64,000 nt of DNA, taken from Bacillota bacterium (GTDB taxonomy: Bacteria; Bacillota; Clostridia; Acetivibrionales; DTU013). A program made the translations under genes and the position numbers. Within the stretch, counting starts at the first letter, position 1; each line of letters begins with the position of its first letter. The stretch lies in contig JAEZCO010000056.1 of the NCBI GenBank assembly GCA_023433505.1, positions 1-64,000 on the forward strand, given 5' to 3'. The notes beneath the pieces are model-generated. The model saw nothing but the letters and a program-made list of their open reading frames with translations, searched no databases and was not told the DNA's origin. Shown here one piece after another: positions 26,234-34,763 of this stretch.

Positions 26234-27367
26234 ATGAAGGAACTGAGAGTGGGAATCGTCGGCTTCGGATTTATGGGAAAAACCCATACCTACGGCTATA
26301 AAACCATTCCGCTTTATTACAGCAACCTGCCCTTTAAAATAAAGCTGGCAGGCGTCTGCGACACTGTGCCCGGGGTGGCTGAAAATGCCAGGGATACCCT
26401 GGATTTTGAGTTTGCCGCGACCTCGCCCGAGGAGATTTTCAACCGGCCGGATATCGATATCGTTGACATATGTACTCCTAATATCTACCACAAGGATGGG
26501 GTGCTCAAGGCGATCATGAGCGGGAAAAACGTGTATTGCGACAAGCCTTTGGCCACAAGCTTTGAGGAAACCAAAGAAATTACGGGGATCCTTGATCAAT
26601 ATGGAGTAATAACGCAAATGGCTCTCCAGTACAGGTTTTTTCCGGCAACCATGCGGGCGAAGGAATTGATTGACGAGGGAAGAATCGGAAAAATCATGTC
26701 CTTCCGCGCCTGCTATCTGCATTCCGGCTCTGTCGACGCCAGAAAGCCCATCGGCTGGAAGCAGGACAAAAAGTTTGGCGGGGGAGGCGTATTGTTCGAC
26801 CTTGGCTCCCATGTGCTGGACCTTATGTATTATCTGCTGGGAGAATATTCCGCGGTTTTCGCAAAAACAGAAATAATTTACCCTCAGAGACCCGATAAGA
26901 CCGGCAATCTGATCAATATTGAAGCGGATGACGTAGCTTTCATGATCGTTAAAATGAAAAACGGCGGAACAGGGACCATTGAAGCTTCCAAGGTTGCAAC
27001 CGGCATCAATGACGAATTGAGGTTTGAAATCCATGGGGACAAAGGTTCGGTCCGGTTCAACCTTATGGAACCGAACTGGCTGGAATTCTATGATAATACG
27101 CTGCCGGAGGCTCCGTTGGGCGGCACAAGGGGCTATGTGAAAATTGAATGCGTCCAGAGGTTTAAAAAGCCCGGAGGCGATTTCCCGGGTCCCAAGTTCT
27201 CCGTCGGATGGATCCGGTCTCATGTTCACAGCCTGTACAACTTCCTGTCCTGTGTCTATGAGAACCGGCAGGCAAGTCCTTCATTTAAAGAGGGGGCTTA
27301 TGTCCAGTATGTGATGGAAAAGGCGTATGCCTCGGACATGGCCAATTCCTGGATAACTTTGGATTGA
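26234..27367 (+). CDS. Gfo/Idh/MocA-family oxidoreductase
   Basis: The 377-residue NAD(P)-dependent oxidoreductase has an N-terminal Rossmann motif GFGFMG (residues 10-15) and the EKP-type motif as DKP with Lys104 (VYCDKPLATS). The C-terminal substrate half includes GGGVLFDLGSHVLD, with the conserved catalytic-type Asp/His pair. Relatives oxidise inositols, glucose, N-acetyl sugars and rhizopine-type aminocyclitols. It lies 15 nt after the aminotransferase gene, so the two probably act on the same molecule. The specific substrate is not determinable here. Confidence 0.9.
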   Translation: MKELRVGIVGFGFMGKTHTYGYKTIPLYYSNLPFKIKLAGVCDTVPGVAENARDTLDFEFAATSPEEIFNRPDIDIVDICTPNIYHKDGVLKAIMSGKNVYCDKPLATSFEETKEITGILDQYGVITQMALQYRFFPATMRAKELIDEGRIGKIMSFRACYLHSGSVDARKPIGWKQDKKFGGGGVLFDLGSHVLDLMYYLLGEYSAVFAKTEIIYPQRPDKTGNLINIEADDVAFMIVKMKNGGTGTIEASKVATGINDELRFEIHGDKGSVRFNLMEPNWLEFYDNTLPEAPLGGTRGYVKIECVQRFKKPGGDFPGPKFSVGWIRSHVHSLYNFLSCVYENRQASPSFKEGAYVQYVMEKAYASDMANSWITLD

Positions 27368-27443
27368 CAAGCAGGGCGGATTGCCATAAAATTGATTCCA
27401 AAGGCTGTATTCCGGAACTTTTTAAAAATCGAGGTAATATTTT

Positions 27444-28229
27444 ATGGCTGGCGGCAATATTGAAGAAATGGATATGGACAACCGAAGGAAAAAAATCATT
27501 GAACTTCTCTACAGGGAAGGTAAGGTCAAGGTAATAGATCTGAGCAGGCTCTTCGGGATTTCCGAGGTTACCATCCGGAATGACCTTACGGAGCTTGAAG
27601 CGGAGGGCCTGCTGGAGAGGATTCACGGAGGGGCCGTCAATACCGGCAAGTCCTACTATAACATGCCCTTGCTGGACAGGATGAAGACCAATGAAGAAGA
27701 AAAACGGAGGATTGCCGCGGCCTGTGTTTCCTTGATTGCAAACGGGGATACGTTAATGATGAACTCCGGCACGACGACCCTGTTTGTTGCCCAGGAGCTG
27801 AAGCAGTTAAAAAACCTTACGATCGTCACCAACTCCCTGGCTATCACCCAGGAGCTGGGTCATTTGAACAATCTTCAGGTGATCTTGCTTGGCGGAAATT
27901 ACAATCCTCAATACCAGTTTACTTATGGAGACGATACCCTCAACCAGCTGAAAAGATACAAGGCGGACAAGCTGATCTTGTCCGCTGACGGGGTATGTGC
28001 CGAAGAGGGGATCACCACCTATCATCATCTGGAAGCCGAAGTAAACCGGCAAATGCTGGACAGGGTCAACAAGACCATCGTGGTCACAGATTATTCAAAG
28101 ATCGGCAGGACAAGCTTTGCCTATATCAATTCAATGGACCATGCGGATGTCCTTATAACAAATCAAAATGCAAACAGCGAAGAGCTTGGCCTCATAAGAG
28201 AAAAGGGAATTGAGACCATGCTTGTATAA
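27444..28229 (+). CDS. DeoR-family transcriptional regulator
   Basis: The 261-residue repressor has an N-terminal DeoR helix-turn-helix (VKVIDLSRLFGISEVTIRNDL, followed by LLERIHGGAV) and a C-terminal sugar-phosphate isomerase-like sensor domain (MMNSGTTTLFVAQEL, LILSADGV). GAGGT lies 8 nt before the ATG. Such proteins release DNA on binding a phosphorylated sugar intermediate. As last gene of the aminotransferase operon it probably autoregulates, perhaps through the phased CGAAAG repeats at 24773-24821. Confidence 0.93.
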   Translation: MAGGNIEEMDMDNRRKKIIELLYREGKVKVIDLSRLFGISEVTIRNDLTELEAEGLLERIHGGAVNTGKSYYNMPLLDRMKTNEEEKRRIAAACVSLIANGDTLMMNSGTTTLFVAQELKQLKNLTIVTNSLAITQELGHLNNLQVILLGGNYNPQYQFTYGDDTLNQLKRYKADKLILSADGVCAEEGITTYHHLEAEVNRQMLDRVNKTIVVTDYSKIGRTSFAYINSMDHADVLITNQNANSEELGLIREKGIETMLV

Positions 28230-28304
28230 GGGCCCGGCAAAGTATGCGATTTCCTGGAATCAAGCCGGAGTGTACAGGCAAATAAAGAACTATAAGAAGT
28301 GTCC

Positions 28305-28331
28305 GTAAGAAAATCTTAAGCTTTTCATAAG
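28305..28331 (+). promoter_or_regulatory. Three NTAAG repeats with 11-bp period (VanR-like site)
   Basis: GTAAG (28305), TTAAG (28316) and ATAAG (28327) start exactly 11 bp apart, the spacing bound by OmpR-family response regulators. The same motif at the same spacing precedes the response-regulator gene at 29404-29419. Both sites are beside the genes expected to be controlled. Confidence 0.6.
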
Positions 28332-28341
28332 CAGAAATTAA

Positions 28342-28392
28342 AAAACAACTCCTTTTTTTATGGTTCAATAGACTAGGAAAAGGAGTTGTTTT
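28342..28392 (+). promoter_or_regulatory. Hairpin sequestering the carboxypeptidase RBS
   Basis: AAAACAACTCCTTTT (28342-28356) is the exact reverse complement of 28378-28392, across a 21-nt loop. The 3' arm contains AGGAG, the ribosome-binding site of the ATG at 28393. If transcription starts upstream of 28342, the fold would hide the site and require opening before translation. Confidence 0.65.
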
Positions 28393-29385
28393 ATGAAACG
28401 GAAAAGAAAAATGAATTATGGAAGAACCTGTTTCTGGATTCTGTTGATTATTGTAGTGATCGCCTTAGGATGCAATACTGTCAGCCACTTTTTTTCAGTT
28501 GACATGGACAAACTGTCTGAGGATATTTCCACCCCATTATCGGGCCGGGAACAGGAAAACGCCTTACCGGCGAAAACCCAGGAGCCTGTTGTTCTGGATT
28601 CTTCAAAGAGGGAGCTCCACAGTCCCTATGCATTGCTGGTCCGGTTAAAGGACAAGAAGGTAGCTTTTGAAGCCCGGAGCCGGGAGAGAATCTATCCTGC
28701 CTCCCTAACGAAAATCATGACTGCCGTTGTGGCAATCGAAAATATTTCCGACCTGCAGGAACTTGTTGAACTGCCCAAAAAGATCTTTCCGGATTTATAC
28801 AAAGCCGATGCTTCCATGGCCGGCTTCCTGCCAGGGGAGAAAGTCCCGGCCATAGACCTGCTGTATGGCGCGCTTTTGCCTTCCGGCGCCGAAGCTTCCA
28901 TTGGACTTGCCCTCAAGGTCTCGGGTTCGGAGAGTAAATTTGTGAAGCGGATGAACGAGAAGGCAAAGCAGTTTGGGATGGATGATACCCATTTTACAAA
29001 TGTGTGCGGCCTTCATGACTCCAAACATTATACCACGGCAAAAGATATGGCTGCTTTACTGGAATATGCTTTAAAAAATAAAACCTTCCGGAAGGTATTT
29101 ACGGCTTCCCGGCATTCCACTGCCGGAACCAATCTTCACCCCGACGGCATTACTTTTTACAGCACCCTGTTTGGGAAGATGGAGGACAGCGAATTTCCCG
29201 GAGGAAAAATTCTTGGCGGCAAAACCGGCTATACGGAGGAATCCGGACTTTGCCTCGCCAGCCTGGCTGAGAAAAACGGTGTGGAATATATTTTAATCAC
29301 GGCGGGAGCTCCGGGCGACCACCGGACGGAACAATACAATATAAAGGACGCACTCATGGTATACGGAAATTATCTTAAGAAATAG
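28393..29385 (+). CDS. D-alanyl-D-alanine carboxypeptidase (S11 family)
   Basis: The 330-residue penicillin-binding carboxypeptidase trims the terminal D-Ala from peptidoglycan stem peptides outside the membrane. One N-terminal membrane anchor (about 13-30) is present. Active-site motifs are Ser104-Leu-Thr-Lys107 (SxxK), SGAE at 164-167 in the SxN position, and Lys277-Thr-Gly. There is no C-terminal amphipathic anchor. It is followed by a VanR/VanS-like pair and preceded by putative VanR-type sites and an RBS-hiding hairpin, so it is probably induced by cell-wall stress. In VanY-like fashion, removing D-Ala could lower glycopeptide binding. Confidence 0.92.
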   Translation: MKRKRKMNYGRTCFWILLIIVVIALGCNTVSHFFSVDMDKLSEDISTPLSGREQENALPAKTQEPVVLDSSKRELHSPYALLVRLKDKKVAFEARSRERIYPASLTKIMTAVVAIENISDLQELVELPKKIFPDLYKADASMAGFLPGEKVPAIDLLYGALLPSGAEASIGLALKVSGSESKFVKRMNEKAKQFGMDDTHFTNVCGLHDSKHYTTAKDMAALLEYALKNKTFRKVFTASRHSTAGTNLHPDGITFYSTLFGKMEDSEFPGGKILGGKTGYTEESGLCLASLAEKNGVEYILITAGAPGDHRTEQYNIKDALMVYGNYLKK

Positions 29386-29403
29386 GCATACTAATAAAAA
29401 ATC

Positions 29404-29419
29404 TTAAGATAATTTTAAG
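29404..29419 (+). promoter_or_regulatory. Two TTAAG repeats with 11-bp period
   Basis: TTAAG at 29404 and at 29415 are separated by ATAATT, the same unit and period as at 28305-28331. They precede the response-regulator gene, suggesting autoregulation. Confidence 0.55.
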
Positions 29420-29530
29420 AAAAATTCAAACAAAGTTTGTTTGATTTGTAGTACTATGAAGATAAGCACCGGCGGAAGTAATATTTCCGGTGCTCCTAAG
29501 TTTTCTATCAACCGAAGCGGAAAGAAGAGG

Positions 29531-30238
29531 ATGAAACTTATAGGCGCCAATATATTAGTTGTAGATGATGAACAGGCCATCGCGGACCTTATTGAGGTTT
29601 ATTTGAAAAATGAAGGCTTTACGGTGCACAAGTATTATAACGGCCGGGACGCGTTCAACTGCATCGGGTCGGAACAGCTGGAGCTGGCTGTGCTTGACGT
29701 CATGCTGCCGGATATCGACGGTTTTTCTCTGTGCCGGAAAATAAGGGAGAACCATAACTTCCCTGTGATCATGCTGACGGCTAAGGATGAAGAAATGGAC
29801 AAGATTACCGGACTGACCCTTGGGGCGGATGATTACATGACGAAGCCCTTCCGCCCTTTGGAGCTCGTTGCCCGTGTCAAGGCACAGCTGCGCAGGTTTA
29901 CCAGGTATAATTCCGCCGAGCCGCTGCGGGAGGAAAAGCTGGTTGAATTCTCCGGATTGGTTTTAAACAGGGACAACCACGAGTGTACATTGAATGAGAA
30001 ACCGCTGGCGCTCACACCTACGGAGTTTTCCATTCTGTGGACCCTGGGGTCCAACCGTGGACGGGTGGTCAGCTCCGAGGAATTATTTCAGGCGGTATGG
30101 GGAGACAAATATTTCACCAGCAGCAACAATACCGTCATGGTTCATATCCGGCATCTGAGGGAAAAGATGCACGATTCCGCAGAGCATCCCAAGTACATCA
30201 AAACCGTATGGGGGGTTGGATATAAAATTGAAAAATAA
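29531..30238 (+). CDS. VanR-like OmpR-family response regulator
   Basis: The 235-residue regulator has a receiver with VVDDE, phospho-acceptor Asp56 (AVLDVMLPD) and Lys in MTKPFRPLE, plus a C-terminal winged helix (LTPTEFSILWTLGSNRG ... VMVHIRHLREKM). I start it at ATG 29531, where the family begins; the frame is open upstream to a TTG at 29441 but contains a hairpin (AGCACCGG/CCGGTGCT, 29465-29494) rather than family sequence. The ribosome-binding site is weak (GGAAAG). It overlaps the kinase gene and follows the carboxypeptidase gene. Confidence 0.92.
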   Translation: MKLIGANILVVDDEQAIADLIEVYLKNEGFTVHKYYNGRDAFNCIGSEQLELAVLDVMLPDIDGFSLCRKIRENHNFPVIMLTAKDEEMDKITGLTLGADDYMTKPFRPLELVARVKAQLRRFTRYNSAEPLREEKLVEFSGLVLNRDNHECTLNEKPLALTPTEFSILWTLGSNRGRVVSSEELFQAVWGDKYFTSSNNTVMVHIRHLREKMHDSAEHPKYIKTVWGVGYKIEK

Positions 30239-31352
30239 CCAAAGGAGTCTATTGAAAGCCGGTCTTGTGGTCTTTGCAATTGTCCTGTCCTGCATGGGCT
30301 TGATCTGGCTGGTGGACCAAAGGTATAACGGAGTATTCAGAGAATGGTTCTGCAGTCTATTTGATGTTCAACCTATCTTCCAAAACGGTGGAAAAATAGG
30401 TATCATCTCTAGAAGCTGGTTCCAAATAAAACAATTTTTCGTTTATGCGTTTCTGATTTCTGTAGCAATTCTTGCAGCAGGCATGAGCTGTTCGTCCTAT
30501 TTTTATTCACGTTACAGAAGGAAAAAAGACATCGCCCTTATGACGGAAGCAATAAACGCCTTCATGCAGTCAAACAGTGATGATCTGACCTTCCCGGAAG
30601 AGTATTCCCACATTGCAAAGCAGATTATCGGAATCAATACGGCTTCCCAAAAGAATCAGCAGCTTGTTCAAACGGAAATGCAGCGAAAAAACGACCTGAT
30701 CACCTATCTGGCACATGACCTGAAAACGCCGCTGGCTTCAGTCATCGGCTATCTGAGTCTTCTGGATGAAGCCGGGGACATGCCGGCGGAACAAAAATCG
30801 AAATATGTGGGTATAGCCTTGACAAAGGCTTACAGGCTGGAGGAACTCATCAATGAGTTCTTTGATATTACACGGTTTAATCTGCAGTCCATTGTCCTGA
30901 ATACAGGCAAAATAAAACTGGCTTTCATGCTTCAGCAACTGGCCGACGAGTTTTACCCCATGCTGGCCCCCCAGGGAAAGCAGGCCGATATTCATGTGCC
31001 GGAGGAGCTTATACTGACAGGGGATGCGGACAAGCTTGCCCGTGTATTCAACAATATTCTGAAAAATGCCGTCGCCTACAGCTATGACAATAGCGCCATA
31101 GGAATCTCAGCCGTCCGGGAGGGAGAAGCTGTGGTGATAATTTTCACCAATCAAGGGGATCCCATTCCTGCCCAAAAGCTGGACACGATTTTTGAAAAAT
31201 TTTACCGTCTCGACACTGCCCGGTCCACAAACACAGGCGGAGCAGGGCTGGGTCTGGCCATTGCCAGGGAAATTATCACTGCCCATGGCGGGACCATCAC
31301 CGTTGAGAGCAATTCCGAGCATACCATGTTTACGGTAAGGCTTCCGTCATAG
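30228..31352 (+). CDS. VanS-like sensor histidine kinase
   Basis: The kinase of about 374 residues has two membrane segments (about 9-28 and 65-86) flanking a sensor loop of about 37 residues, then a HAMP-like linker, LAHDLKTPLASVIGY with the phospho-acceptor His, NILKNAVAYS (N box) and GGAGLGLAIAREII (G box). The LAHDLKTPLxSVIGYL block is characteristic of VanS-type kinases. TTG 30228, overlapping the regulator's stop by 11 nt and about 11 nt after a G6 run, is the likely start; TTG 30216 is also possible. It phosphorylates the preceding regulator. Confidence 0.9.
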   Translation: MKNNQRSLLKAGLVVFAIVLSCMGLIWLVDQRYNGVFREWFCSLFDVQPIFQNGGKIGIISRSWFQIKQFFVYAFLISVAILAAGMSCSSYFYSRYRRKKDIALMTEAINAFMQSNSDDLTFPEEYSHIAKQIIGINTASQKNQQLVQTEMQRKNDLITYLAHDLKTPLASVIGYLSLLDEAGDMPAEQKSKYVGIALTKAYRLEELINEFFDITRFNLQSIVLNTGKIKLAFMLQQLADEFYPMLAPQGKQADIHVPEELILTGDADKLARVFNNILKNAVAYSYDNSAIGISAVREGEAVVIIFTNQGDPIPAQKLDTIFEKFYRLDTARSTNTGGAGLGLAIAREIITAHGGTITVESNSEHTMFTVRLPS

Positions 31353-31584
31353 ATCCCATAGGTAAGTCTATTTATTGGGATGGATGGAATTGCTCATTTT
31401 AGAAACAAGCGGAACATTTTTTTATCGTATCCGTCAATAGTAAACAGAGGGCTCTGGTCGGCGCCAAGTTCGATTTCATGCAAAGCCGTGCCAAATGCTG
31501 TAGTATATTTGGCGTTGTCAGAGTACCGGGGTACAGATTTTAAAAAAGCTGTAAAAATACAAATGCAAAATTCCGGAGGATTTT
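31353..31584. other. Intergenic region without recognisable content
   Basis: I see only a weak ATCCCA/TGGGAT pairing just after the kinase gene. No gene, promoter or RNA is supported. Confidence 0.4.
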
Positions 31585-32205
31585 ATGTTATTAAAGAAAG
31601 TACAATTGTATGTTTGCCTGGCTTCCATCATAGCCATTTTCAGCGCTTGTTCACAAGCTTCCGATACCAGCGGCACGACGATGCCTGAATCGCAGCAAAC
31701 AACCCAGTCAGATACAGCCGGTGAAATAAAAGAGACAAGCGCTCCCAGCCAGGAAAACACAGAAGGGACCATAAAGGAGACGGTTAAGGAGACTATTAAA
31801 GAGACTGCCAAAGAGACGGATGCTAAGAAAGCTTTTTTGGGCAAATGGGTGGTAGCCAAATTACTGCCTACTTTGAATGTTTCTGCTGTTTCCGAGGAGG
31901 ACTTCAATAAAACGTATTCAGATAAAGAGGCGGTGTACGCAGCCGATTATGCGCAGTTTGGAGATGAAACCTGCAAAAATCCCGATTACAGGGAAAAAGA
32001 CATGAGCGCGGAGGAATTTGCCCGGCTTTATAGTGGAGCAACCTTTGAGCAACTGGGAATAAAAGCCGACAGCGCAAAGGTAATTGAAATCTTTAACGGA
32101 GATAAACAATGGCTGAATCCTGGCGGCATGATCATTATAAAAGACGAAAGTACACTGATTTCCTTTTGGGATGGTGCATTCTTTGAAATGACGGCCGCAC
32201 AATAA
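31585..32205 (+). CDS. Uncharacterised lipoprotein with KET repeats
   Basis: I do not recognise the family. The 206-residue product has a lipoprotein signal (IFSACS, Cys about residue 22), an extended Ser/Thr/Gln spacer, then repeats KETVKETIKETAKET at about 65-80, likely a charged helical stalk. The soluble domain (about 85-206) begins FLGKWVVAKLLP and contains LYSGATFEQLGI and ESTLISFWDGAFFEM, reminiscent of small lipocalin-like or DUF-type ligand-binding domains. GGAGG precedes the ATG. It has its own terminator downstream. Confidence 0.75.
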   Translation: MLLKKVQLYVCLASIIAIFSACSQASDTSGTTMPESQQTTQSDTAGEIKETSAPSQENTEGTIKETVKETIKETAKETDAKKAFLGKWVVAKLLPTLNVSAVSEEDFNKTYSDKEAVYAADYAQFGDETCKNPDYREKDMSAEEFARLYSGATFEQLGIKADSAKVIEIFNGDKQWLNPGGMIIIKDESTLISFWDGAFFEMTAAQ

Positions 32206-32289
32206 AAGAGAAATGCGATGCTAATATAAAGAGTATCGCTGGTACGTTGTAAACATCTGAATATTTCATTCCGATCGAAGAATCCTGAT

Positions 32290-32319
32290 AAAGGCTGCCG
32301 TTGTTAAACGGCGGCCTTT
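32290..32319 (+). terminator. Hairpin terminator
   Basis: AAAGGCTGCCGTT pairs with AACGGCGGCCTTT (one wobble) around GTTA. The T tail is short. Confidence 0.6.
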
Positions 32320-32422
32320 CACCTTGTAAGCCATATTGATAATGCGGCTCCTGCCCTCATTTGTTGGTATAAACCCGTTTAAATAAAAAGAAAAATTGTT
32401 ATGATATAAATATAATACGATC

Positions 32423-32450
32423 GAACCATTTACAGGTTTCATTCATCTAA
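32423..32450 (+). promoter_or_regulatory. Candidate ECF-type promoter
   Basis: GAACC (32423-32427) and CATCTAA (32444-32450) have the AAC-type -35 and about 16-nt spacing of ECF promoters and stand 27 bp before the ECF gene, as expected for self-activation. The match is modest. Confidence 0.3.
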
Positions 32451-32476
32451 CCTATAGAAAACAATGGCGGTGATTT

Positions 32477-33010
32477 ATGAAAGATTTGGTGTCAATGGCT
32501 AAAAGGGGGAGCAAGGAAGCTTTCCTTGAACTGGTGGAGCTCCGTCTAAACGTATTGTATAAGATAGCTTATACTTATATGCGCTGCAGTGACGATTCCT
32601 CAGACATCGTACAGGATTCCGTCCTTTTAGCCTATAAAAATATAAAGAAATTGAAGGATCATACGAAATTTAATCCGTGGATCACCTCTATTTTAGTTAA
32701 CCGGTGCAGGGAGGTCCTAAGAAGATCAAAAAAGGTCCGATATGAAGAGTACACGGAGAAAACCATTGCACCTGATACGCCAGGTATCGACGGGTATACA
32801 AACCTTGAAAATAGTATTGATATTATGAATTCATTGCAAAAGCTTGATGAGAAATACCGGGAAGTGATTACGCTGAAGTATTTTGGCGATTACACCCTCA
32901 ATGAAATATCCGGCATACTGGACATTCCTTTGGGGACCGTTAAGTCAAGATTGAACTTCGGGCTTGGTAAGCTCAGGCTGGATATGGAGGTGAGGGCGGA
33001 TGAAATGTAA
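32477..33010 (+). CDS. ECF-type RNA polymerase sigma factor
   Basis: The 177-residue sigma factor has region 2 (YKIAYTYMRCSDDSSDIVQDSVLLAYKNI) and region 4 (YTLNEISGILDIPLGTVKSRL) helices. It overlaps the zinc-finger anti-sigma gene by 11 nt, the classic coupled pair, with a third membrane protein gene after that. An ECF-like promoter precedes it. Likely role: response to an envelope signal released through the anti-sigma factor. Confidence 0.92.
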   Translation: MKDLVSMAKRGSKEAFLELVELRLNVLYKIAYTYMRCSDDSSDIVQDSVLLAYKNIKKLKDHTKFNPWITSILVNRCREVLRRSKKVRYEEYTEKTIAPDTPGIDGYTNLENSIDIMNSLQKLDEKYREVITLKYFGDYTLNEISGILDIPLGTVKSRLNFGLGKLRLDMEVRADEM

Positions 33011-33836
33011 AAATATATGCGAAAACCTTTATGAGTATATCTATGGGGAGCTGGATAATAAAAGGGCCCAGACTGTCAAAACGCACCTGGAAGACTGTAA
33101 TCAGTGCCGCTGTGCATATCAGGAACTAAAAAGCCTGTTGGTGGATACGGCCCAGCCTCTGGTGGGACTGAGCAAAAGGATGGAAATACCCGGTGACCTG
33201 GTTGCAAGGGTCAGGACTATCGTCAACGCAGGAAGCAGAAATCCGGGAAGAAAACGTAAGCCTTTACGGTATTTAACCGCAGCGTGCCTGGCGCTTGTAC
33301 TTTTCTATACCTTACCCGTTTTTGCCTATTATGCAATACAGATCTTCCCTGTAGAAAAGTACGCAGGCTTTATTGATAAAGCCATGATCAAAGACTTTGT
33401 GGAAGGCCGCGGGCAGGTGATTGGAAAATCAAGCAGCATGAACGGGGTTATCCTGACCGTTGACGGAATGCTCAAACGAGGCGGAAAATTCAGCATTCTC
33501 TTTACCGTAAAGGTTCCAAAAACCGGAAGCTATAACTATGGATTGCCTGCAAGCGGTGTCAATGTCATAAGCGTCAGCGACCAGTTCGGCAAGCGGTATA
33601 TTATCGGCAGCGCCAGCGGAACAACAGGAAAAGCCTTAGAAGAAGGTGAGTCCCAATATATATTTGACATCGATGAGCCCTTAAGCTTCTGGTCCTACAA
33701 GCTTAAAGTCAGGATAACCGCAATAGAGCTAGGCTTAACGAATGAAAAGGAAAACAGGTACTTTGAGAAATATAAAAATATTTATGGTGACTGGAACGTA
33801 GATTTCTATGTTGACCGGTCGGGGAATTGGAGGTAA
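33000..33836 (+). CDS. Membrane anti-sigma factor, zf-HC2 plus DUF4179-like
   Basis: The 278-residue protein begins with a zinc-binding anti-sigma domain: Cys3, a helix, His31 and HLEDCNQCRCAY. One membrane segment lies at about 94-113 (YLTAACLALVLFYTLPVFAYY). The outside part resembles the DUF4179 domain found in clostridial anti-sigma factors. It should hold the sigma factor encoded just upstream in the cytoplasm until an outside signal changes the DUF4179-like domain. Confidence 0.85.
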   Translation: MKCKNICENLYEYIYGELDNKRAQTVKTHLEDCNQCRCAYQELKSLLVDTAQPLVGLSKRMEIPGDLVARVRTIVNAGSRNPGRKRKPLRYLTAACLALVLFYTLPVFAYYAIQIFPVEKYAGFIDKAMIKDFVEGRGQVIGKSSSMNGVILTVDGMLKRGGKFSILFTVKVPKTGSYNYGLPASGVNVISVSDQFGKRYIIGSASGTTGKALEEGESQYIFDIDEPLSFWSYKLKVRITAIELGLTNEKENRYFEKYKNIYGDWNVDFYVDRSGNWR

Positions 33837-33840
33837 CGGC

Positions 33841-34686
33841 ATGCCGTTTAAATTGCTGTTTGTGCTCGGAATATTATTTATCGCATGCTTTATTGCGTGC
33901 CGGTGGCTTTATAAGGCCAGGGAGCATAGAGGAAAGCTGGTAAAGAGGGGAGTGCTATTGCTTTCTGTCGTTGTTTTAGCGTCGGCTCTTTGTTGGGGCT
34001 ATTACCGGATGGCAGGGATTTCAGGCTTGCCAGAGAATGCAAAAGCAAACCTGATACATCTGAATGAAAGCCGGAGAGCGGATGGGACAACGGTCCGGCT
34101 AAACGAAGTGTTTATGGACTTATTTACGCTGGCAGCGGATTATTCCGTTTGGGGCAGGGATAAGGTGGTTGCAATTGAACTTAAAAAGGGTCCGGAGGAT
34201 ATAAGTACTATAGCCGCCATGGCGGGTTTATGGTGCGGAGGAGGCATAATTCCTGAGAAGCAGAGCTTCAGCATGTCGTACAAGGCAGAGGAGTTTGTCG
34301 ACCCGGTTTTTATTGTCTTTTATCTCTCCAACGGTGAAAGCATCAGCTTTGAGGTCAAAGACAGGACGAATGTCAAAGGGAAAGTGAAGGTAATCAATAT
34401 CGGCAAAACCATAAGCGATGAGGGCAGAAATATTACCGTTACCAGGTTTTGTAAAGGCATTGGCTATAGCGCGCTTCTGTTTGAGGCTGATTTTATGCCT
34501 TCAACGATTGATTTTGAAATTGCTGACGGCGATAGCGTTGTGGATAAAAAGGCAAGCTGGAGCGGCGGTGGGAGTAAGTACACCGGCTCAGTCTATTTTG
34601 ACCCTGTGAAGTCCGATAGGCTGAAAATTACCGTTAAAAAGGATTCCGAGCATAAAGCGGACACAATAGAGCTGGAAGTGGACTAA
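33841..34686 (+). CDS. Uncharacterised membrane-anchored protein
   Basis: I do not recognise a family. The 281-residue product has two N-terminal membrane segments (about 4-22 and 37-58) and an outside beta-rich domain of about 220 residues with no cysteine pair obvious. ATG 33841 has GGAGG 7 nt upstream and lies 4 nt after the anti-sigma gene, so it belongs to the sigma operon. The outside domain may be a target or a co-sensor; this is inference from position. Confidence 0.75.
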   Translation: MPFKLLFVLGILFIACFIACRWLYKAREHRGKLVKRGVLLLSVVVLASALCWGYYRMAGISGLPENAKANLIHLNESRRADGTTVRLNEVFMDLFTLAADYSVWGRDKVVAIELKKGPEDISTIAAMAGLWCGGGIIPEKQSFSMSYKAEEFVDPVFIVFYLSNGESISFEVKDRTNVKGKVKVINIGKTISDEGRNITVTRFCKGIGYSALLFEADFMPSTIDFEIADGDSVVDKKASWSGGGSKYTGSVYFDPVKSDRLKITVKKDSEHKADTIELEVD

Positions 34687-34763
34687 GCAGTGCAACCCCC
34701 TTCTCCTTCCAGAGAAAAACGCTTTCTTCTCCGGCGCTTCCTCAGGGCAGATACCTCTCATTA

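Noticed and set aside
26207..27229. A 340-codon frame antisense to the Gfo/Idh gene.
   Set aside because: It is the complement of a well-supported gene with Rossmann and DKP motifs, and has no family features of its own.
29441..29530. N-terminal extension of the VanR-like regulator from TTG 29441.
   Set aside because: The family starts at the residue encoded at 29531, and the extension contains a hairpin and no ribosome-binding site.
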